From assembly GCA_017883235.1 (NCBI GenBank), contig JADGNY010000020.1:1-61264 (forward strand): DNA of 61,264 nt, written 5' to 3'. Positions 1 to 9,411 of the stretch are shown here, one piece after another (the stretch's first letter is position 1; each line of letters opens with the position of its first letter). The notes under the pieces are model-generated. The model was not told the DNA's origin. It searched no databases and saw nothing but the letters and a program-made list of their open reading frames with translations. This DNA is from Thermoanaerobaculia bacterium (GTDB taxonomy: Bacteria > Acidobacteriota > Thermoanaerobaculia > Gp7-AA8). Position numbers and translations under genes: made by a program.

Positions 1-216
1 GATCGATTCGTGTCCGTACCAGGAGCAGGTGGGGGTGAAGCGGCATTCGACGACGCCGCGGAGGTGGGGGGAGACGTGGCTTCGGTATTCGTCGATTGCG
101 GCGAGGGTCATCCGGGCGTCGAGCGCGTAGCGGGGTGGGACCAGGAGGTCGTGGGCGATCCAGACGGCGAACAGGAGGAGGGCGATTCGTTTGCCGCGGG
201 TCATCGTCCCCGCCAT
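1..216 (-). CDS. yidD: YidD-like membrane protein insertion efficiency factor, 3' end outside window
   Basis: Read on the minus strand from ATG 216 (a second in-frame ATG lies at 204). The 72 visible codons give a short hydrophobic N-terminal helix (IALLLFAVWIAHDLLV) and then the family signature CRFTPTCSWYGHESI, matching the CRFxPTCSxYA core of YidD. YidD proteins are about 70-110 residues, membrane-associated, and help YidC insert membrane proteins; yidD usually sits between rnpA and yidC, so those genes may lie just left of the window. The N-terminal extension before the signature is somewhat long. The gene runs off the left edge, so its C-terminus cannot be judged. Confidence 0.8.
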   Translation of the reverse strand, partial: MAGTMTRGKRIALLLFAVWIAHDLLVPPRYALDARMTLAAIDEYRSHVSPHLRGVVECRFTPTCSWYGHESI

Positions 217-263
217 CTCTCGAACACAGCTTTGCTCGAACTTGCCACGCTCTCTCCGACTGG

Positions 264-353
264 CCCCCCTGGGACCGCGGGCGTCTCGCCCGCGCGGTTC
301 TTGGCAGCATCCTGCTCAACCGCGCTGGCGAGACGCCCGCGGTCCCAGGGGGG
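264..353. repeat. Palindromic repeat, family A
   Basis: Two arms of about 27 nt (264-290 and 327-353) are nearly perfect reverse complements centred on a 36-nt loop; the arm core is GACCGCGGGCGTCTCGCC. It lies in the 380-bp gap between the divergent yidD start and the mazG stop, which otherwise holds no convincing gene. The arm motif GGCGAGACGCC recurs at 502-550 and 48518-48702, and in altered form inside the gene at 18079-19701. REP/MITE-like. Confidence 0.8.
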
Positions 354-501
354 GCATCGCGGGAAAAGGGCTCTTGAGGTTAGGAAAGCGCCAGTACTCT
401 CGAGGTGATTCCACGGTTTTGGAAGAAATCTTCGCGCCACGCGCAGAAGCCAAAGGTCAGTAGTACAGGGTGGGTTACGAGGTAATGTTTGGGGTCTGCC
501 A

Positions 502-550
502 GACCGGCGGCGAGACGCCGCCGGGCCAGCCGGCGAGACGCCAGCGCTCC
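502..550. repeat. Palindromic repeat, family A, second copy
   Basis: Contains a small hairpin (GGCGG...CCGCC near 506-522) followed by a 28-nt core at 523-550 that includes GGCGAGACGCCAGCGCTCC. The same core reappears at 19210-19237 with one mismatch, and as its reverse complement at 18302-18330 with one extra base, both inside a coding region. It lies immediately downstream of mazG. Confidence 0.75.
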
Positions 551-595
551 GGCGCTTCGCGCTTATGCGTTGCGCGCTGAACGCGCGCTGCGCGC

Positions 596-1384
596 TCATC
601 GCTCCGCCGCTTTCGCTTCGTCCCATAGCGCGTCCAGCTCTTCCAGGGTCAGGTCGTCCACGTTGCGGCCGCTTTCGCGGACGCGCGATTCCATCGAGCC
701 GAAGCGGCGGGTGAATTTGCGGTTCGTCGACTGGAGCGCCTCTTCGGCGTTCACGTTGAGCTTGCGGGCGATGTTGGCGATGGTGAAGAGGAGGTCGCCG
801 ACCTCGTCGTGGATCTTCGTTTCGTCGCCGGAGGCGATGGCCTCGTGGAGCTCGGCAATCTCCTCGTTTACTTTGTCGAACACATCCTCGGTGCGCCGCC
901 AATCGAAACCGACGCGGGCCGCTTTTTCTGTCAGACGCGAGGCGCGGAGAAGCGCGGGGAGAGACTGCGGCACGCCGGACAGGACGCTCTTGTTCTCCGC
1001 TTTCCGCTCCTCGTTCTTCAGCTTCTCCCAGTTGACGAGGACCTGTTCGGCGTCGTTGGCCTCGACGTCGCCGAAGACGTGGGGATGGCGGCGGACCAGC
1101 TTGTCGTGGATGGCGGTGACGGCGTCGTAGATGTCGAACGATCCTTCTTCGCGGGTCAGCTCGGCGATGAAGACGGCCTGCAGGAGAAAGTCGCCCAATT
1201 CCTCGACGAGCGCGGCGCGGTCATCGCGGTCGATGGCGTCGACGACCTCGTACGACTCCTCGATCACGAACGGTTTCAGACTCGGCAGCGTCTGCTTGCG
1301 ATCCCACGGGCAGCCGTCCGGGCCGCGAAGTCTTTGCATGAGCTGCACAAGTTCGTCAAAGGAGCGCTTCGGCATTTGCATCAT
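596..1384 (-). CDS. mazG: Nucleoside triphosphate pyrophosphohydrolase MazG
   Basis: 262 residues from ATG 1384 (in-frame ATGs also at 1381 and 1375), close to the usual 260 or so. The reading frame continues upstream, but that part overlaps the start of the divergent kinase gene and has no family similarity. The two MazG domains are visible: LRGPDGCPWDRKQT, EESYEVVDAI and EELGDFLLQAVF in the N-terminal half, then NEEIAELHEAI and DEVGDLLFTI in the C-terminal half, giving the EExxE / ExxD metal-binding pattern twice. MazG hydrolyses NTPs and dNTPs to monophosphates and can lower damaged-nucleotide and ppGpp pools. Divergent from the kinase at 1443 across a 58-bp gap, which must hold both promoters. 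Confidence 0.95.
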   Translation of the reverse strand: MMQMPKRSFDELVQLMQRLRGPDGCPWDRKQTLPSLKPFVIEESYEVVDAIDRDDRAALVEELGDFLLQAVFIAELTREEGSFDIYDAVTAIHDKLVRRHPHVFGDVEANDAEQVLVNWEKLKNEERKAENKSVLSGVPQSLPALLRASRLTEKAARVGFDWRRTEDVFDKVNEEIAELHEAIASGDETKIHDEVGDLLFTIANIARKLNVNAEEALQSTNRKFTRRFGSMESRVRESGRNVDDLTLEELDALWDEAKAAER

Positions 1385-1442
1385 TCTAAGCGTCTGCTTC
1401 TTGGTGGTAGCATCAGCGGTCGATTCAGCTTCGCCCTCTTCC

Positions 1443-4400
1443 ATGTCAAACCAGGTCCTGATTGTGGCCTCCGAGGCGGCGGCAAAAGCTCCTGCCGCCG
1501 TTGCGGCTTCGCTCAGCTTCACACCGGTTGTGACCGGCTCGGAGCAGGAGGCATTGGATCTTCTCGATCGGGAGTCGTTCGCGCTCATCGCTGTCAGCAG
1601 CGGGGAATCGTGGCAACGTCTTCGCGATGAACTGGAGCGGAAGCAGCCGGCCGCGCGCATCCTCGAGCTGCCGGAGCCGAACGGTGACGATGGCGCGGTG
1701 CGGCGGCTGATGATCCGCTATCTCGACCGCCGGGCGCGGCCGCAGCACTTCAGCTCCGAGGAGCGCTACCGGTTCCTGTCCAACATCCTGGAGTCGTTCA
1801 CCGGAACGCTCGAGCTGAAGGAAGTGCTGCGGAGGATCGTCTCGATCACGCGGCAGGAGTTCGGCGCCGATCGTGCCTGGCTGCTGCATCCCGTCAGCGA
1901 ACAGGCCGAGCTCGCGAAAATCCGTTTCGCCGTCAGCGCGCCGGCATATTCGGTTCAGCATGACAAATACCCGTCGTCGTTGTCATTGAAGCACTCGGCG
2001 AAGCTGATCCGCCGCCTGCTCGATGCCGACGGACCGATCGTGATCATGGAAGGCGATGCCGAACTCGACCGCCAACAGGCCGAGATCTTTCAGGTCCGCT
2101 CCGAGATGGTGCAGGTTCTGCGTCCGCGCGATGACGAACCGTGGGCGTTCGGCCTCCATCAATGTTCGGCGCCGCGGGAGTGGACGGATGAAGAGATCTC
2201 GCTCTTCGCCGAGATCGGCCGTTACGCCACGCTGGCGCTCAACAACACGCTGCTTCACGAGCGGGCAGTCCGCGAGATGGCCAAGGTCAATGCCATCCTC
2301 GACCAGATTCCGGAGTCGGCCGCCATCTACAACGCTGTCGGCCAGCTCGAGCGGATGAACGCCGCGGCGCAGCGTGAGACTGTTTCGCTTTTCGCGCCCG
2401 ATCCCGAGGGGCGGCTGCGCAAGAACCGGCACCGCTACATCGACGGCAGCCCGCTGGAAGCCGACGACCTCCCGTCGATGCGGGCCGTGCGCGGCGAGAT
2501 CGTCAAGTCCGACTACCTCGTGCACGATGTGCGCAGCGGCGATGACCGCGTGGTCAATCTGAAAGCGGCGCCCATCCGCGACGACCGCAATCACGTCATC
2601 GGCTCGGTCGTGCTCTCGCGCGACGTCACCGATGAACGGCAGACCGCGGAACGCGAGGCGTGGCGCCGCCGCCGCGCCGAATGTCTGGCCAACCTCGGCG
2701 TCGACACCGTGACCATGCAGCCCTCGTTCGAAGAGCTCGACGAGCCTGCCCGCCGCGTCGCCGATGCCGTCGGTGGCACGGCGATGATCTACCTCTACCA
2801 CGGCTTGTCGAGCGAGCTGCACATGGTCGGCATGGCCTCGGTGGCGCCCGTCGCCAACGATGTGCATCGCTTCCGCGAGTACCTTTCGCACACTCCCTAC
2901 CACGCCGGCGAAGGCATCCCGGGGACGGTGTTCCAGATCGGACGGCCTCTGCTCTACTCTGAGTTCGGCGCGAAAGCGGCTGCCGACTTCACGCGCGATC
3001 CTGCGGAAGGGGAGATCGTCGCGGCGATGAATGAGCAAACGCTGATCGCGACGCCGATCGAATCGTATGGTGACCGCATCGGTGCGCTGGTCATCGCCCG
3101 CTCTGACTCGCGGCGGAGTTTCGACGCCGAGGATCTCGAATTCGCGCAAGCCGTGGCCGAGCGCATCGGCGCGGCAAGCCACATCCATCGTCTGACGCGT
3201 ATCTCGCAGGAAGGCCATCGCGCCGCCGAGGAGCTGGCGCGTCGCGAAGTCGATGCCCGCGTCCGTTTCGAGGCTGTCATCGAGACCGCGCCGATCGGTG
3301 TGGCCGTCTTCTCCGCTGACGAGCTCCGTTTCGAGCTGGCCAACGCGCGCTTCGTCGACTTCGTCGAACGTCTCGGCAAGATCGCGCTCGATACCCGCCT
3401 CATCGGCCTGCGCGTCGATGAAGTCATCCCCTCGCTGGAAAAGCCGCTCAAGCAGGTCGCCGAGTCGGGCGAGATGCGTTTTGATGAAGCCTTCAGAGCC
3501 GACACGAAACCGACGCCGACGTACATCAACCGCATCGTCTCGGCCGTCCGCGGGCGATTCTCCGGAATCACGCAAAGCCTCACCGTCCTGATTCAGGACG
3601 TGACCGATCAGGTCAACGCCCGCCGCGAGATCGAGGATCTGGCGCAGGCGATGGCCGAGCGCTCGGCACGCCTCGACTCGATTCTCAGCTCGATGACGGA
3701 CGGTCTCTGGGTCTACGACGCGAACGGGCAGGTCGTCTCCGTCAACGAAGCGGCCATCACCATGTTCGGTTTCGGATCGCGCACCGAGGCCGTCGAGCAC
3801 GGTTCGTTCGCGCCGCTCAATCTCCGCTATCCCGACGGCCGGCCGATCCCGGCCGAAGATTTGCCGCACGCCCGCGCGCTCCGCGGTCTGACCGTGCCCG
3901 ACTACCTGGCTATCGCCCGGCACTTCATCACCGGCAAGGATCTCGACCTCTCCATCGCCGTGGCGCCGATCGAAAGCAACGGCATCGTCGGCGCCGTCCT
4001 GGTGATCCGCGACATCACCGCGCTGCAGGAGCTCGATCGCAAGAAGGATGAGTTCCTCTCCGTCGCCTCACACGAGCTGCGCACGCCGCTGACGACGATC
4101 AAGGGCTACACGCAGCTAATGTCGCAAACGATCGGCGATCTCCCCCCGGAGGAGCGGTCGACGTACCTCAACGCCGTCCTCGGCGAAGTCGATCGGATGA
4201 TGGGTCTCATCTCCGAACTGCTCGACGTCTCGCGCATCGAGACCAACCGGCTGCAGATCGACCGGCAGCGCATCCACTGGCGCGAATTCCTCGACCGGCG
4301 AGCCAACGCTTTCCGCATCCAGAACCCGGCGCGGACGATCAGGTTTTCCGCCGATGTGCCGGAGACAACGCTGCTCGTCGATCCCGACCGGATGCGGCAG

Positions 4401-4715
4401 GTGGTCGACAATCTGATCTCGAACGCGATCAAGTACTCCGCCGAGGGGACCGACATCGAGCTCGTCACGCAGATCGACGGCAATCACATGCTGACGGCAG
4501 TCATCGACCGCGGTATCGGCATCCCCAGCGACGAGATCCCGAAGCTGTTCGAGCGTTTCCACCGCGCGCGCAATGTCTCCAGCCGCTACTACGGCGGCCT
4601 CGGCCTTGGCCTCTACATCGCCAAGGCAATCGTCGAAGCGCATAACGGCTCGATCAGCGTGGTCAGCGAAGAGGGACAAGGGGCTACGTTCACGATCAGG
4701 CTGCCTCTGCCTTAG
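1443..4715 (+). CDS. Multi-sensor histidine kinase (GAF-PAS-GAF-PAS-PAS-HisKA-HATPase)
   Basis: 1090 residues from ATG 1443; the frame is open further upstream but that part overlaps mazG. Residues 1-100 look like a degenerate receiver domain with no clear phosphoacceptor. GAF-type sensor domains lie at about 110-275 and 415-590, and PAS-type domains at about 285-400, 600-725 and 740-860. HisKA follows with the phosphoacceptor histidine in SVASHELRTPL (about residue 876), and the ATPase domain carries NLISNAIKYS, DRGIGIPSDE and GGLGLGLYIAK. No transmembrane segment is evident, so it probably senses cytoplasmic signals. No response regulator is adjacent. The phosphate porin and transporter genes follow 12 bp downstream, so a link to phosphate is possible but is inferred from position only. 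Confidence 0.9.
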   Translation: MSNQVLIVASEAAAKAPAAVAASLSFTPVVTGSEQEALDLLDRESFALIAVSSGESWQRLRDELERKQPAARILELPEPNGDDGAVRRLMIRYLDRRARPQHFSSEERYRFLSNILESFTGTLELKEVLRRIVSITRQEFGADRAWLLHPVSEQAELAKIRFAVSAPAYSVQHDKYPSSLSLKHSAKLIRRLLDADGPIVIMEGDAELDRQQAEIFQVRSEMVQVLRPRDDEPWAFGLHQCSAPREWTDEEISLFAEIGRYATLALNNTLLHERAVREMAKVNAILDQIPESAAIYNAVGQLERMNAAAQRETVSLFAPDPEGRLRKNRHRYIDGSPLEADDLPSMRAVRGEIVKSDYLVHDVRSGDDRVVNLKAAPIRDDRNHVIGSVVLSRDVTDERQTAEREAWRRRRAECLANLGVDTVTMQPSFEELDEPARRVADAVGGTAMIYLYHGLSSELHMVGMASVAPVANDVHRFREYLSHTPYHAGEGIPGTVFQIGRPLLYSEFGAKAAADFTRDPAEGEIVAAMNEQTLIATPIESYGDRIGALVIARSDSRRSFDAEDLEFAQAVAERIGAASHIHRLTRISQEGHRAAEELARREVDARVRFEAVIETAPIGVAVFSADELRFELANARFVDFVERLGKIALDTRLIGLRVDEVIPSLEKPLKQVAESGEMRFDEAFRADTKPTPTYINRIVSAVRGRFSGITQSLTVLIQDVTDQVNARREIEDLAQAMAERSARLDSILSSMTDGLWVYDANGQVVSVNEAAITMFGFGSRTEAVEHGSFAPLNLRYPDGRPIPAEDLPHARALRGLTVPDYLAIARHFITGKDLDLSIAVAPIESNGIVGAVLVIRDITALQELDRKKDEFLSVASHELRTPLTTIKGYTQLMSQTIGDLPPEERSTYLNAVLGEVDRMMGLISELLDVSRIETNRLQIDRQRIHWREFLDRRANAFRIQNPARTIRFSADVPETTLLVDPDRMRQVVDNLISNAIKYSAEGTDIELVTQIDGNHMLTAVIDRGIGIPSDEIPKLFERFHRARNVSSRYYGGLGLGLYIAKAIVEAHNGSISVVSEEGQGATFTIRLPLP

Positions 4716-4727
4716 ACTGCGCGGCTC

Positions 4728-5777
4728 ATGCGCCACGCCGCCGTCCTCATCGCACTTCTTGCACTTCCACTCGCCGCGCAAACCACGCCGCCGGCGCCCG
4801 ACGCGCCGTCGATCAAGTTCGGCGGTCTCATCTTTGCCGATTACACCTACACGGCTTCGGTTGCTCCGCCTGCCCGCGACGCGGACGGGAACGAGATCCA
4901 TCCAAGCTCGTTCAACGTCAGCCGGGTGTACCTTAACGTTTTCGGTAATCTGAATCGGTACATCTCGTTCCGGATCACGCCCGAGGTGGCGCGGGAGACG
5001 AGCAGCGGAAGCTCGCTTTCGGGTAGCCAGGAACTCCGCGTCAAGTTCGCCTGGGCGCAGTTCAACCTCGACCAGTGGCTGACGAAAGGCTCGTGGATCC
5101 GTGTTGGGCTCAATCAAACGCCGTGGCTCGATTACGAAGAATCGGTCTACCACTACCGGTTTCAGGGGCCGGTCTTCGCCGACCGCGAAGGCTTCCTCTT
5201 CAGCTCCGACAACGGCGTCACCTTTCATTACAACTTTCCGAGAGACTTCGGCGACATGCAGGCAGGCGTCTACAACGGAGAGGGATGGGCGCACTCCGAT
5301 CCGAACAACGAGAAGGCGCTGCAGATCCGGGCCACGCTGCGTCCTGTCCCGGGCACGCCCGCCTTGCACGGCTTGCACATCTCCGGCTTCTACGACGCGG
5401 ATCATTACGCCTCCGGGCTGCCACGCAATCGGGCCATCGGTCAGGTGACGTACGAGCATCCGCGTATCGTCGCCGGGATCGATGTTCTGTCGACGACCGA
5501 CCGGCCGTCCATCTCAACGACAGAGACGAAAACGCACGGCTCGTCCTTCTGGGCGACACCGAAGTTCGGACACGGCTGGGAAGCGCTGCTGCGGCGCGAC
5601 ACGCTGCACTCGGACACCGCGGGCACGAAGACACGCGACATCGAAGGGGTGGCGTACTGGTTCCCGCTGCAATCGGGCGTCTCCTCGGCGCTGATGCTCG
5701 ACCGCGACGCGTCGCGTGGACCGTCGACAAGCACGCGAACCACGAACTACGGAATCAAGCTGCTCGTCAGCTTCTGA
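4728..5777 (+). CDS. Outer-membrane porin, phosphate-selective OprO/OprP type
   Basis: 349 residues with a signal peptide (MRHAAVLIALLALPLAAQ) and a C-terminal phenylalanine typical of outer-membrane beta-barrels. The body alternates aromatic and polar residues, e.g. FGGLIFADYTYT, RVYLNVFGNLNRYISFR, WIRVGLNQTPW. This resembles the OprO/OprP family, which forms anion- or phosphate-preferring pores. The next two genes encode a DUF47 phosphate regulator and a Pit transporter, which supports phosphate uptake across both membranes. The substrate is an inference from family and position. Confidence 0.75.
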   Translation: MRHAAVLIALLALPLAAQTTPPAPDAPSIKFGGLIFADYTYTASVAPPARDADGNEIHPSSFNVSRVYLNVFGNLNRYISFRITPEVARETSSGSSLSGSQELRVKFAWAQFNLDQWLTKGSWIRVGLNQTPWLDYEESVYHYRFQGPVFADREGFLFSSDNGVTFHYNFPRDFGDMQAGVYNGEGWAHSDPNNEKALQIRATLRPVPGTPALHGLHISGFYDADHYASGLPRNRAIGQVTYEHPRIVAGIDVLSTTDRPSISTTETKTHGSSFWATPKFGHGWEALLRRDTLHSDTAGTKTRDIEGVAYWFPLQSGVSSALMLDRDASRGPSTSTRTTNYGIKLLVSF

Positions 5778-5842
5778 CCGTCACGCTGACCGGGCCACCC
5801 TTTCCGATACAATCCGCGCGCTTTCGACGGAGGTCCCTGATC

Positions 5843-6460
5843 GTGCGTTTCAGCCTGCTCCCCCGTGAAGAGACTTTCTACGCCGACTTCATCGCCATGG
5901 CCGACCAGCTCAAGGTCGGCGCCATGCTGCTCGAACAGATGTTCGCCACCGATCCGCCGATCGCGGACAAGGCGCACGAGATCAAGGAGGTCGAGCACAA
6001 GTGCGACTTCCTCACGCACGAGATCATCCAGCGGCTCAATAAAACCTTCGTGACGCCGATCGACCGCGAGGACATCCACTCGCTGGCCCGCACGCTCGAC
6101 GACGTGATGGATGCGATCGACAATGCCGCCGCCCTGGTACCGCTCTACCGAATCGACCGTGTCCGCTTCGGCGCGCGCGAGCTGGCCAAGATCATCTCGT
6201 CGTCCGCCGAGGTCGTGCGCAACGCGGTCATGGCGCTGGAGAAACACAGCGGCGTTCTCGAATGCGCCGTCGAGATCAACCGGCTCGAGAACGAGGCCGA
6301 CCGGGTCCATCAAAAAGCCGTCGGACAGCTCTTCGACGAAGAGCGCGATCCGATCGCCGTGATGAAGTGGAAGGAAATCCTCGATCTTCTCGAGGATGCC
6401 ACGGACCGTTGTGAAGACGTGGCCAATCTCCTCGAAAACGTGGTCGTGAAACACAGCTGA
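5843..6460 (+). CDS. DUF47 family phosphate transport regulator (PhoU-like)
   Basis: 205 residues from GTG 5843, preceded by a good ribosome site (GGAGG, 5829-5833). The helical sequence with E/D-rich motifs (EVEHKCDFLTHEII, TFVTPIDREDIHSLA, EINRLENEADRVHQ) is typical of DUF47 proteins, which resemble PhoU and usually accompany Pit transporters. Its stop overlaps the next start (TGATG), so it is translationally coupled to the transporter. It probably modulates Pit activity on the cytoplasmic side. An upstream extension of this frame overlaps the porin and is not part of the gene. Confidence 0.9.
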   Translation: MRFSLLPREETFYADFIAMADQLKVGAMLLEQMFATDPPIADKAHEIKEVEHKCDFLTHEIIQRLNKTFVTPIDREDIHSLARTLDDVMDAIDNAAALVPLYRIDRVRFGARELAKIISSSAEVVRNAVMALEKHSGVLECAVEINRLENEADRVHQKAVGQLFDEERDPIAVMKWKEILDLLEDATDRCEDVANLLENVVVKHS

Positions 6461-7467
6461 TGCCGAACCACCTCTTTCTGATCGTCGCCGGTCTGATCGG
6501 CGTGGCGTTGGTGTTCGACTACATCAACGGGTTTCACGACGCCGCGAACTCGATCGCCACGATCGTCTCCACGCGCGTGCTCTCGCCCGGTCAGGCCGTG
6601 ATCTGGGCCGCCTTCTTCAATTTCGTGGCCGCGTTCGGTTTCGGCACGGCCGTGGCCAGGACCATCGGCAAGGGGATGATCGATATCCGATTCGTGACCT
6701 TCGGCGTCATCTTCGCGGGGCTGATGGGCGCGATCATCTGGGATCTCATCACCTGGTATTTCGGCCTGCCGACGAGCTCTTCGCACGCGCTCATCGGCGG
6801 CTACGCGGGGGCGGCCGTGGCTCGGGCCATGTCGTTCAGCGTGATCGAGCCGAGCGGGTGGTCGAAGACCCTGATCTTCATCGTAGTCTCACCGGTCATC
6901 GGTCTGATCGCCGGCCTCGGGCTGATGACGGCAACGTTCTGGATTTTCCGGCGTGTGACCCCGCAACGCGTCGACAGGTGGTTTCGCCGTCTGCAACTCG
7001 TCTCTGCCGCCGCATTCAGCCTCAGCCACGGCACCAATGACGCGCAGAAGACGATGGGCATCATCGCCGGTGTTCTTTTCACCGCCGGCTACATCAAGGT
7101 CTTTGAGATTCCACTCTGGGTCATCCTCGCCGCGCATGCGGCGATCAGCCTCGGCACGCTTGCCGGCGGCTGGCGGATCATCCACACGATGGGCTCGAAG
7201 ATCACGAAGCTGCAGCCGGTCAGCGGATTCGCCGCCGAGACCGGCGCCGCCATCGCCATTTTCACGGCCACCACCTTCGGCATCCCGGTCTCGACGACAC
7301 ACGCCATCACCGGCGCGATCGTCGGCGTCGGAGCGACGCGGAGACTGTCGGCCGTCCGCTGGGGCGTCGCCGGCCGCATCGTCTGGGCCTGGCTCCTGAC
7401 GATCCCCATGGCAGCCTTCATGGGCGGCCTGATGTACTGGGTGGCGGCGGCGTTTGGGGCGAAGTAG
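6460..7467 (+). CDS. pit: Low-affinity inorganic phosphate transporter, PiT family
   Basis: 335 residues, about ten hydrophobic segments. Both internal PiT signatures are present: FDYINGFHDAANSIAT near the N-terminus and SLSHGTNDAQKTMGII near residue 190, reflecting the inverted duplication of this family. It imports phosphate (probably as a neutral metal-phosphate complex or with cations) across the inner membrane. Length is typical of the short bacterial and archaeal PiT form without the large cytoplasmic loop. It overlaps the DUF47 gene by 1 nt. Confidence 0.95.
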   Translation: MPNHLFLIVAGLIGVALVFDYINGFHDAANSIATIVSTRVLSPGQAVIWAAFFNFVAAFGFGTAVARTIGKGMIDIRFVTFGVIFAGLMGAIIWDLITWYFGLPTSSSHALIGGYAGAAVARAMSFSVIEPSGWSKTLIFIVVSPVIGLIAGLGLMTATFWIFRRVTPQRVDRWFRRLQLVSAAAFSLSHGTNDAQKTMGIIAGVLFTAGYIKVFEIPLWVILAAHAAISLGTLAGGWRIIHTMGSKITKLQPVSGFAAETGAAIAIFTATTFGIPVSTTHAITGAIVGVGATRRLSAVRWGVAGRIVWAWLLTIPMAAFMGGLMYWVAAAFGAK

Positions 7468-7482
7468 GGTTATCCTCGGCAC

Positions 7483-7815
7483 GTGAATGAAACGATCACC
7501 TTGGATGTGGAGTTGCGCGCATTCGTGCGGTGCGACACCGATGAACGTTGGATCGCCGTCTGTCCTTCGATCGGAGTGGCGTCACAGGGCGTGAGTGCCG
7601 AGGACGCCAAACGTTGTATTGACGAAGCGGTCCAGCTCTGGTTCGAGAGCTGTATCGAGCGAGGGACTCTGGAGCGGGCACTTCAGGAGTCGAACTTCCG
7701 CCCACTGCATGTTGCGGAGAGCGATCACGAGGGCGGTGATCGCGGTGCAGATGCCCTCCTGGGTGATGCCTTCATCGTTCGTGTCGCAATCCCTGCGTAT
7801 CAGGCGACGGCGTGA
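7483..7815 (+). CDS. hicB: HicB-like antitoxin
   Basis: 110 residues from GTG 7483, 15 bp after the Pit stop. The N-terminal half has the HicB partial RNase H-like pattern (DERWIAVCPSIGVASQGVSAEDAKRCI), and the gene precedes a HicA-like toxin by 9 bp. HicB proteins bind HicA and repress the operon. The C-terminal 40 residues are poorly conserved and show no obvious DNA-binding motif. Antitoxin-first order is one of the two common arrangements. Confidence 0.65.
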   Translation: MNETITLDVELRAFVRCDTDERWIAVCPSIGVASQGVSAEDAKRCIDEAVQLWFESCIERGTLERALQESNFRPLHVAESDHEGGDRGADALLGDAFIVRVAIPAYQATA

Positions 7816-7824
7816 GAGTCGGTT

Positions 7825-8061
7825 TTGAAGCGGATCACTTGGCAGGAACTTCGGGATGTCTGCCGGCTGCTCGGCTGCGTGGAGGCGCGAATCAAAGGTG
7901 ACCACTTGATCATGACCCGTCCAGGGATGGCCAGACCGGTCGTCATCAAGATGGATCGGGATCTGGGTGAAGACATCATCCGGTCGAATATGCGAACGCT
8001 TGAGATCGACCGGCATGAGCTGGAGCGGCAGCTGGACATTGTCCGAAAGCGGCGAAACTAA
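7825..8061 (+). CDS. hicA: HicA-like mRNA interferase toxin
   Basis: 78 residues from TTG 7825; no in-frame ATG or GTG fits, so the start is unusual. The double-stranded RNA-binding-like fold of HicA is suggested by [21 protein letters not shown]: the catalytic histidine is kept, but the usual G-S-H is G-D-H. The C-terminal half ([20 protein letters not shown]) matches the family pattern around the second helix. Partner of the preceding hicB. Whether it is active with GDH is untested. Confidence 0.65.
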   Translation: MKRITWQELRDVCRLLGCVEARIKGDHLIMTRPGMARPVVIKMDRDLGEDIIRSNMRTLEIDRHELERQLDIVRKRRN

Positions 8062-8143
8062 GACAGCCGGAGCCTTAGAATTTTCTGGATATACTCTCCG
8101 TTTCCAGAGCGACCCCGAAAGAGTCCTCAACGAGGTAAAGCCA

Positions 8144-8371
8144 ATGAAACCAGAGATTCACCCGAAATATCAGCAGGTCCAGGCGCACTGCGCCTGCGGC
8201 GAAACATGGATGACCGGCTCGACGAAAAAGGAGCTGCGCGTCGAGATTTGCTCGAAGTGCCATCCCTATTTCACGGGCAAGCAGAAGCTGCTCGATACCG
8301 CCGGACGCATCGACCGCTTCCAGCAACGCTACGCGAAGAAGGCCGGCCCGAAAGAAGCCGCGGCAAAATAA
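8144..8371 (+). CDS. rpmE: 50S ribosomal protein L31
   Basis: 75 residues from ATG 8144 with ribosome site GAGG upstream. It begins MKPEIHPKY and has zinc-ligand cysteines in CACGETW and [12 protein letters not shown], so it is the C+ zinc-binding form. Length is normal for L31. Stop and the next start overlap (TAATG), which couples it to the DUF1385 gene. The order rpmE - DUF1385 - prfA is a common bacterial arrangement. Confidence 0.95.
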   Translation: MKPEIHPKYQQVQAHCACGETWMTGSTKKELRVEICSKCHPYFTGKQKLLDTAGRIDRFQQRYAKKAGPKEAAAK

Positions 8372-9390
8372 TGTCCCTTCGGAAGGCGTGGCTCGGCGCG
8401 GCAAAGCTGATCAGCGGTACGTTCGGCGCTGTGACGAATGGCCTAACCTCGGCGATGCCGGCCGCGGCTGCTGACCGCAACGTCGACATGCTCATCGGCG
8501 GGCAGGCCGTGATCGAGGGCGTGATGATGCGCTCGCTCACCGGCTACTCGGTCGCCGTGCGGCAACCGAACGGCGACGTGGCCATCAAGAAGGACAAGCT
8601 CGTCTCGGTCACGACCAAGTACCCGTTCCTCAAGTTTCCGGTTCTTCGCGGCTCGGTCGTTCTGATCCAGTCGCTGATCCTCGGCATCCGCGCGCTGAAC
8701 TATTCGGCCAGCGTAGCCACCGACACAGGGGAAGGCGAACAGGAGATGTCGAGCTGGGCCGTGGCAAGCTCGATGCTGATCGCGCTGGTGCTCGGCGTCG
8801 GCGTGTTCATCCTGGCGCCGCTCGGAATCACGAACCTGATCCGTCACTACTTCGCGCCGCGGATGGGCAACATCGCCTACAACGCCATCGACGGCGTCCT
8901 GCGCGCGATCTTCTTCTTCGTCTACATCCTCTCGATCTCGTTCATGGATGAGATCAAGCGCGTTTTTCAGTACCACGGCGCCGAGCACAAGACGGTCTAC
9001 ACGTTCGAAGCGAATGAGGACCTCACCGTGGAGAACGCGCGCACCAAATCGACCCTCCATCCGCGCTGCGGCACCAGTTTCCTGATGTTCGTGATGGCGA
9101 TCTCCATCCTGGTTTTTTCACTCGTGCCGTCGACGATGCCGTTCGCGGTCAAGTTTCTCGCCCGCGTCGTGCTGATCCCGCTGATCGCGGGCCTTGCCTA
9201 CGAGGTCATCCGCTTCTCGGCCCGTCACCTCGGCAATCCGGTCTGCTGGATGCTGACCCGGCCTGGTATGTGGCTCCAGATGATCACTACGAAAGAGCCG
9301 GATGACATGCAGCTCGCCGTGGCCATCACCGCGCTGAAAGAAGCGCTCATGTACGACGTGGTGGACGAGACCCAGGCAGCCGTCGCTTAG
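8371..9390 (+). CDS. DUF1385 family membrane protein
   Basis: 339 residues. The family signature follows the cytoplasmic N-terminus: [16 protein letters not shown]. There are about four hydrophobic segments (residues 125-150, 175-195, 225-245, 260-275). The conserved [15 protein letters not shown] and [10 protein letters not shown] are potential metal-binding His/Cys/Glu residues. The biochemical role of DUF1385 is not established; it is usually found beside prfA or rpmE, as here. A partial, decayed second copy of an internal stretch of this gene is present at 11075-11105. Confidence 0.85.
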   Translation: MSLRKAWLGAAKLISGTFGAVTNGLTSAMPAAAADRNVDMLIGGQAVIEGVMMRSLTGYSVAVRQPNGDVAIKKDKLVSVTTKYPFLKFPVLRGSVVLIQSLILGIRALNYSASVATDTGEGEQEMSSWAVASSMLIALVLGVGVFILAPLGITNLIRHYFAPRMGNIAYNAIDGVLRAIFFFVYILSISFMDEIKRVFQYHGAEHKTVYTFEANEDLTVENARTKSTLHPRCGTSFLMFVMAISILVFSLVPSTMPFAVKFLARVVLIPLIAGLAYEVIRFSARHLGNPVCWMLTRPGMWLQMITTKEPDDMQLAVAITALKEALMYDVVDETQAAVA

Positions 9391-9411
9391 CTACGCTTCT
9401 GATATCGATCG

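Noticed and set aside
1983-3923. 646-codon minus-strand open frame
   Set aside because: Antisense to the histidine kinase; a codon-bias shadow in high-GC DNA with arginine/aspartate-rich translation.
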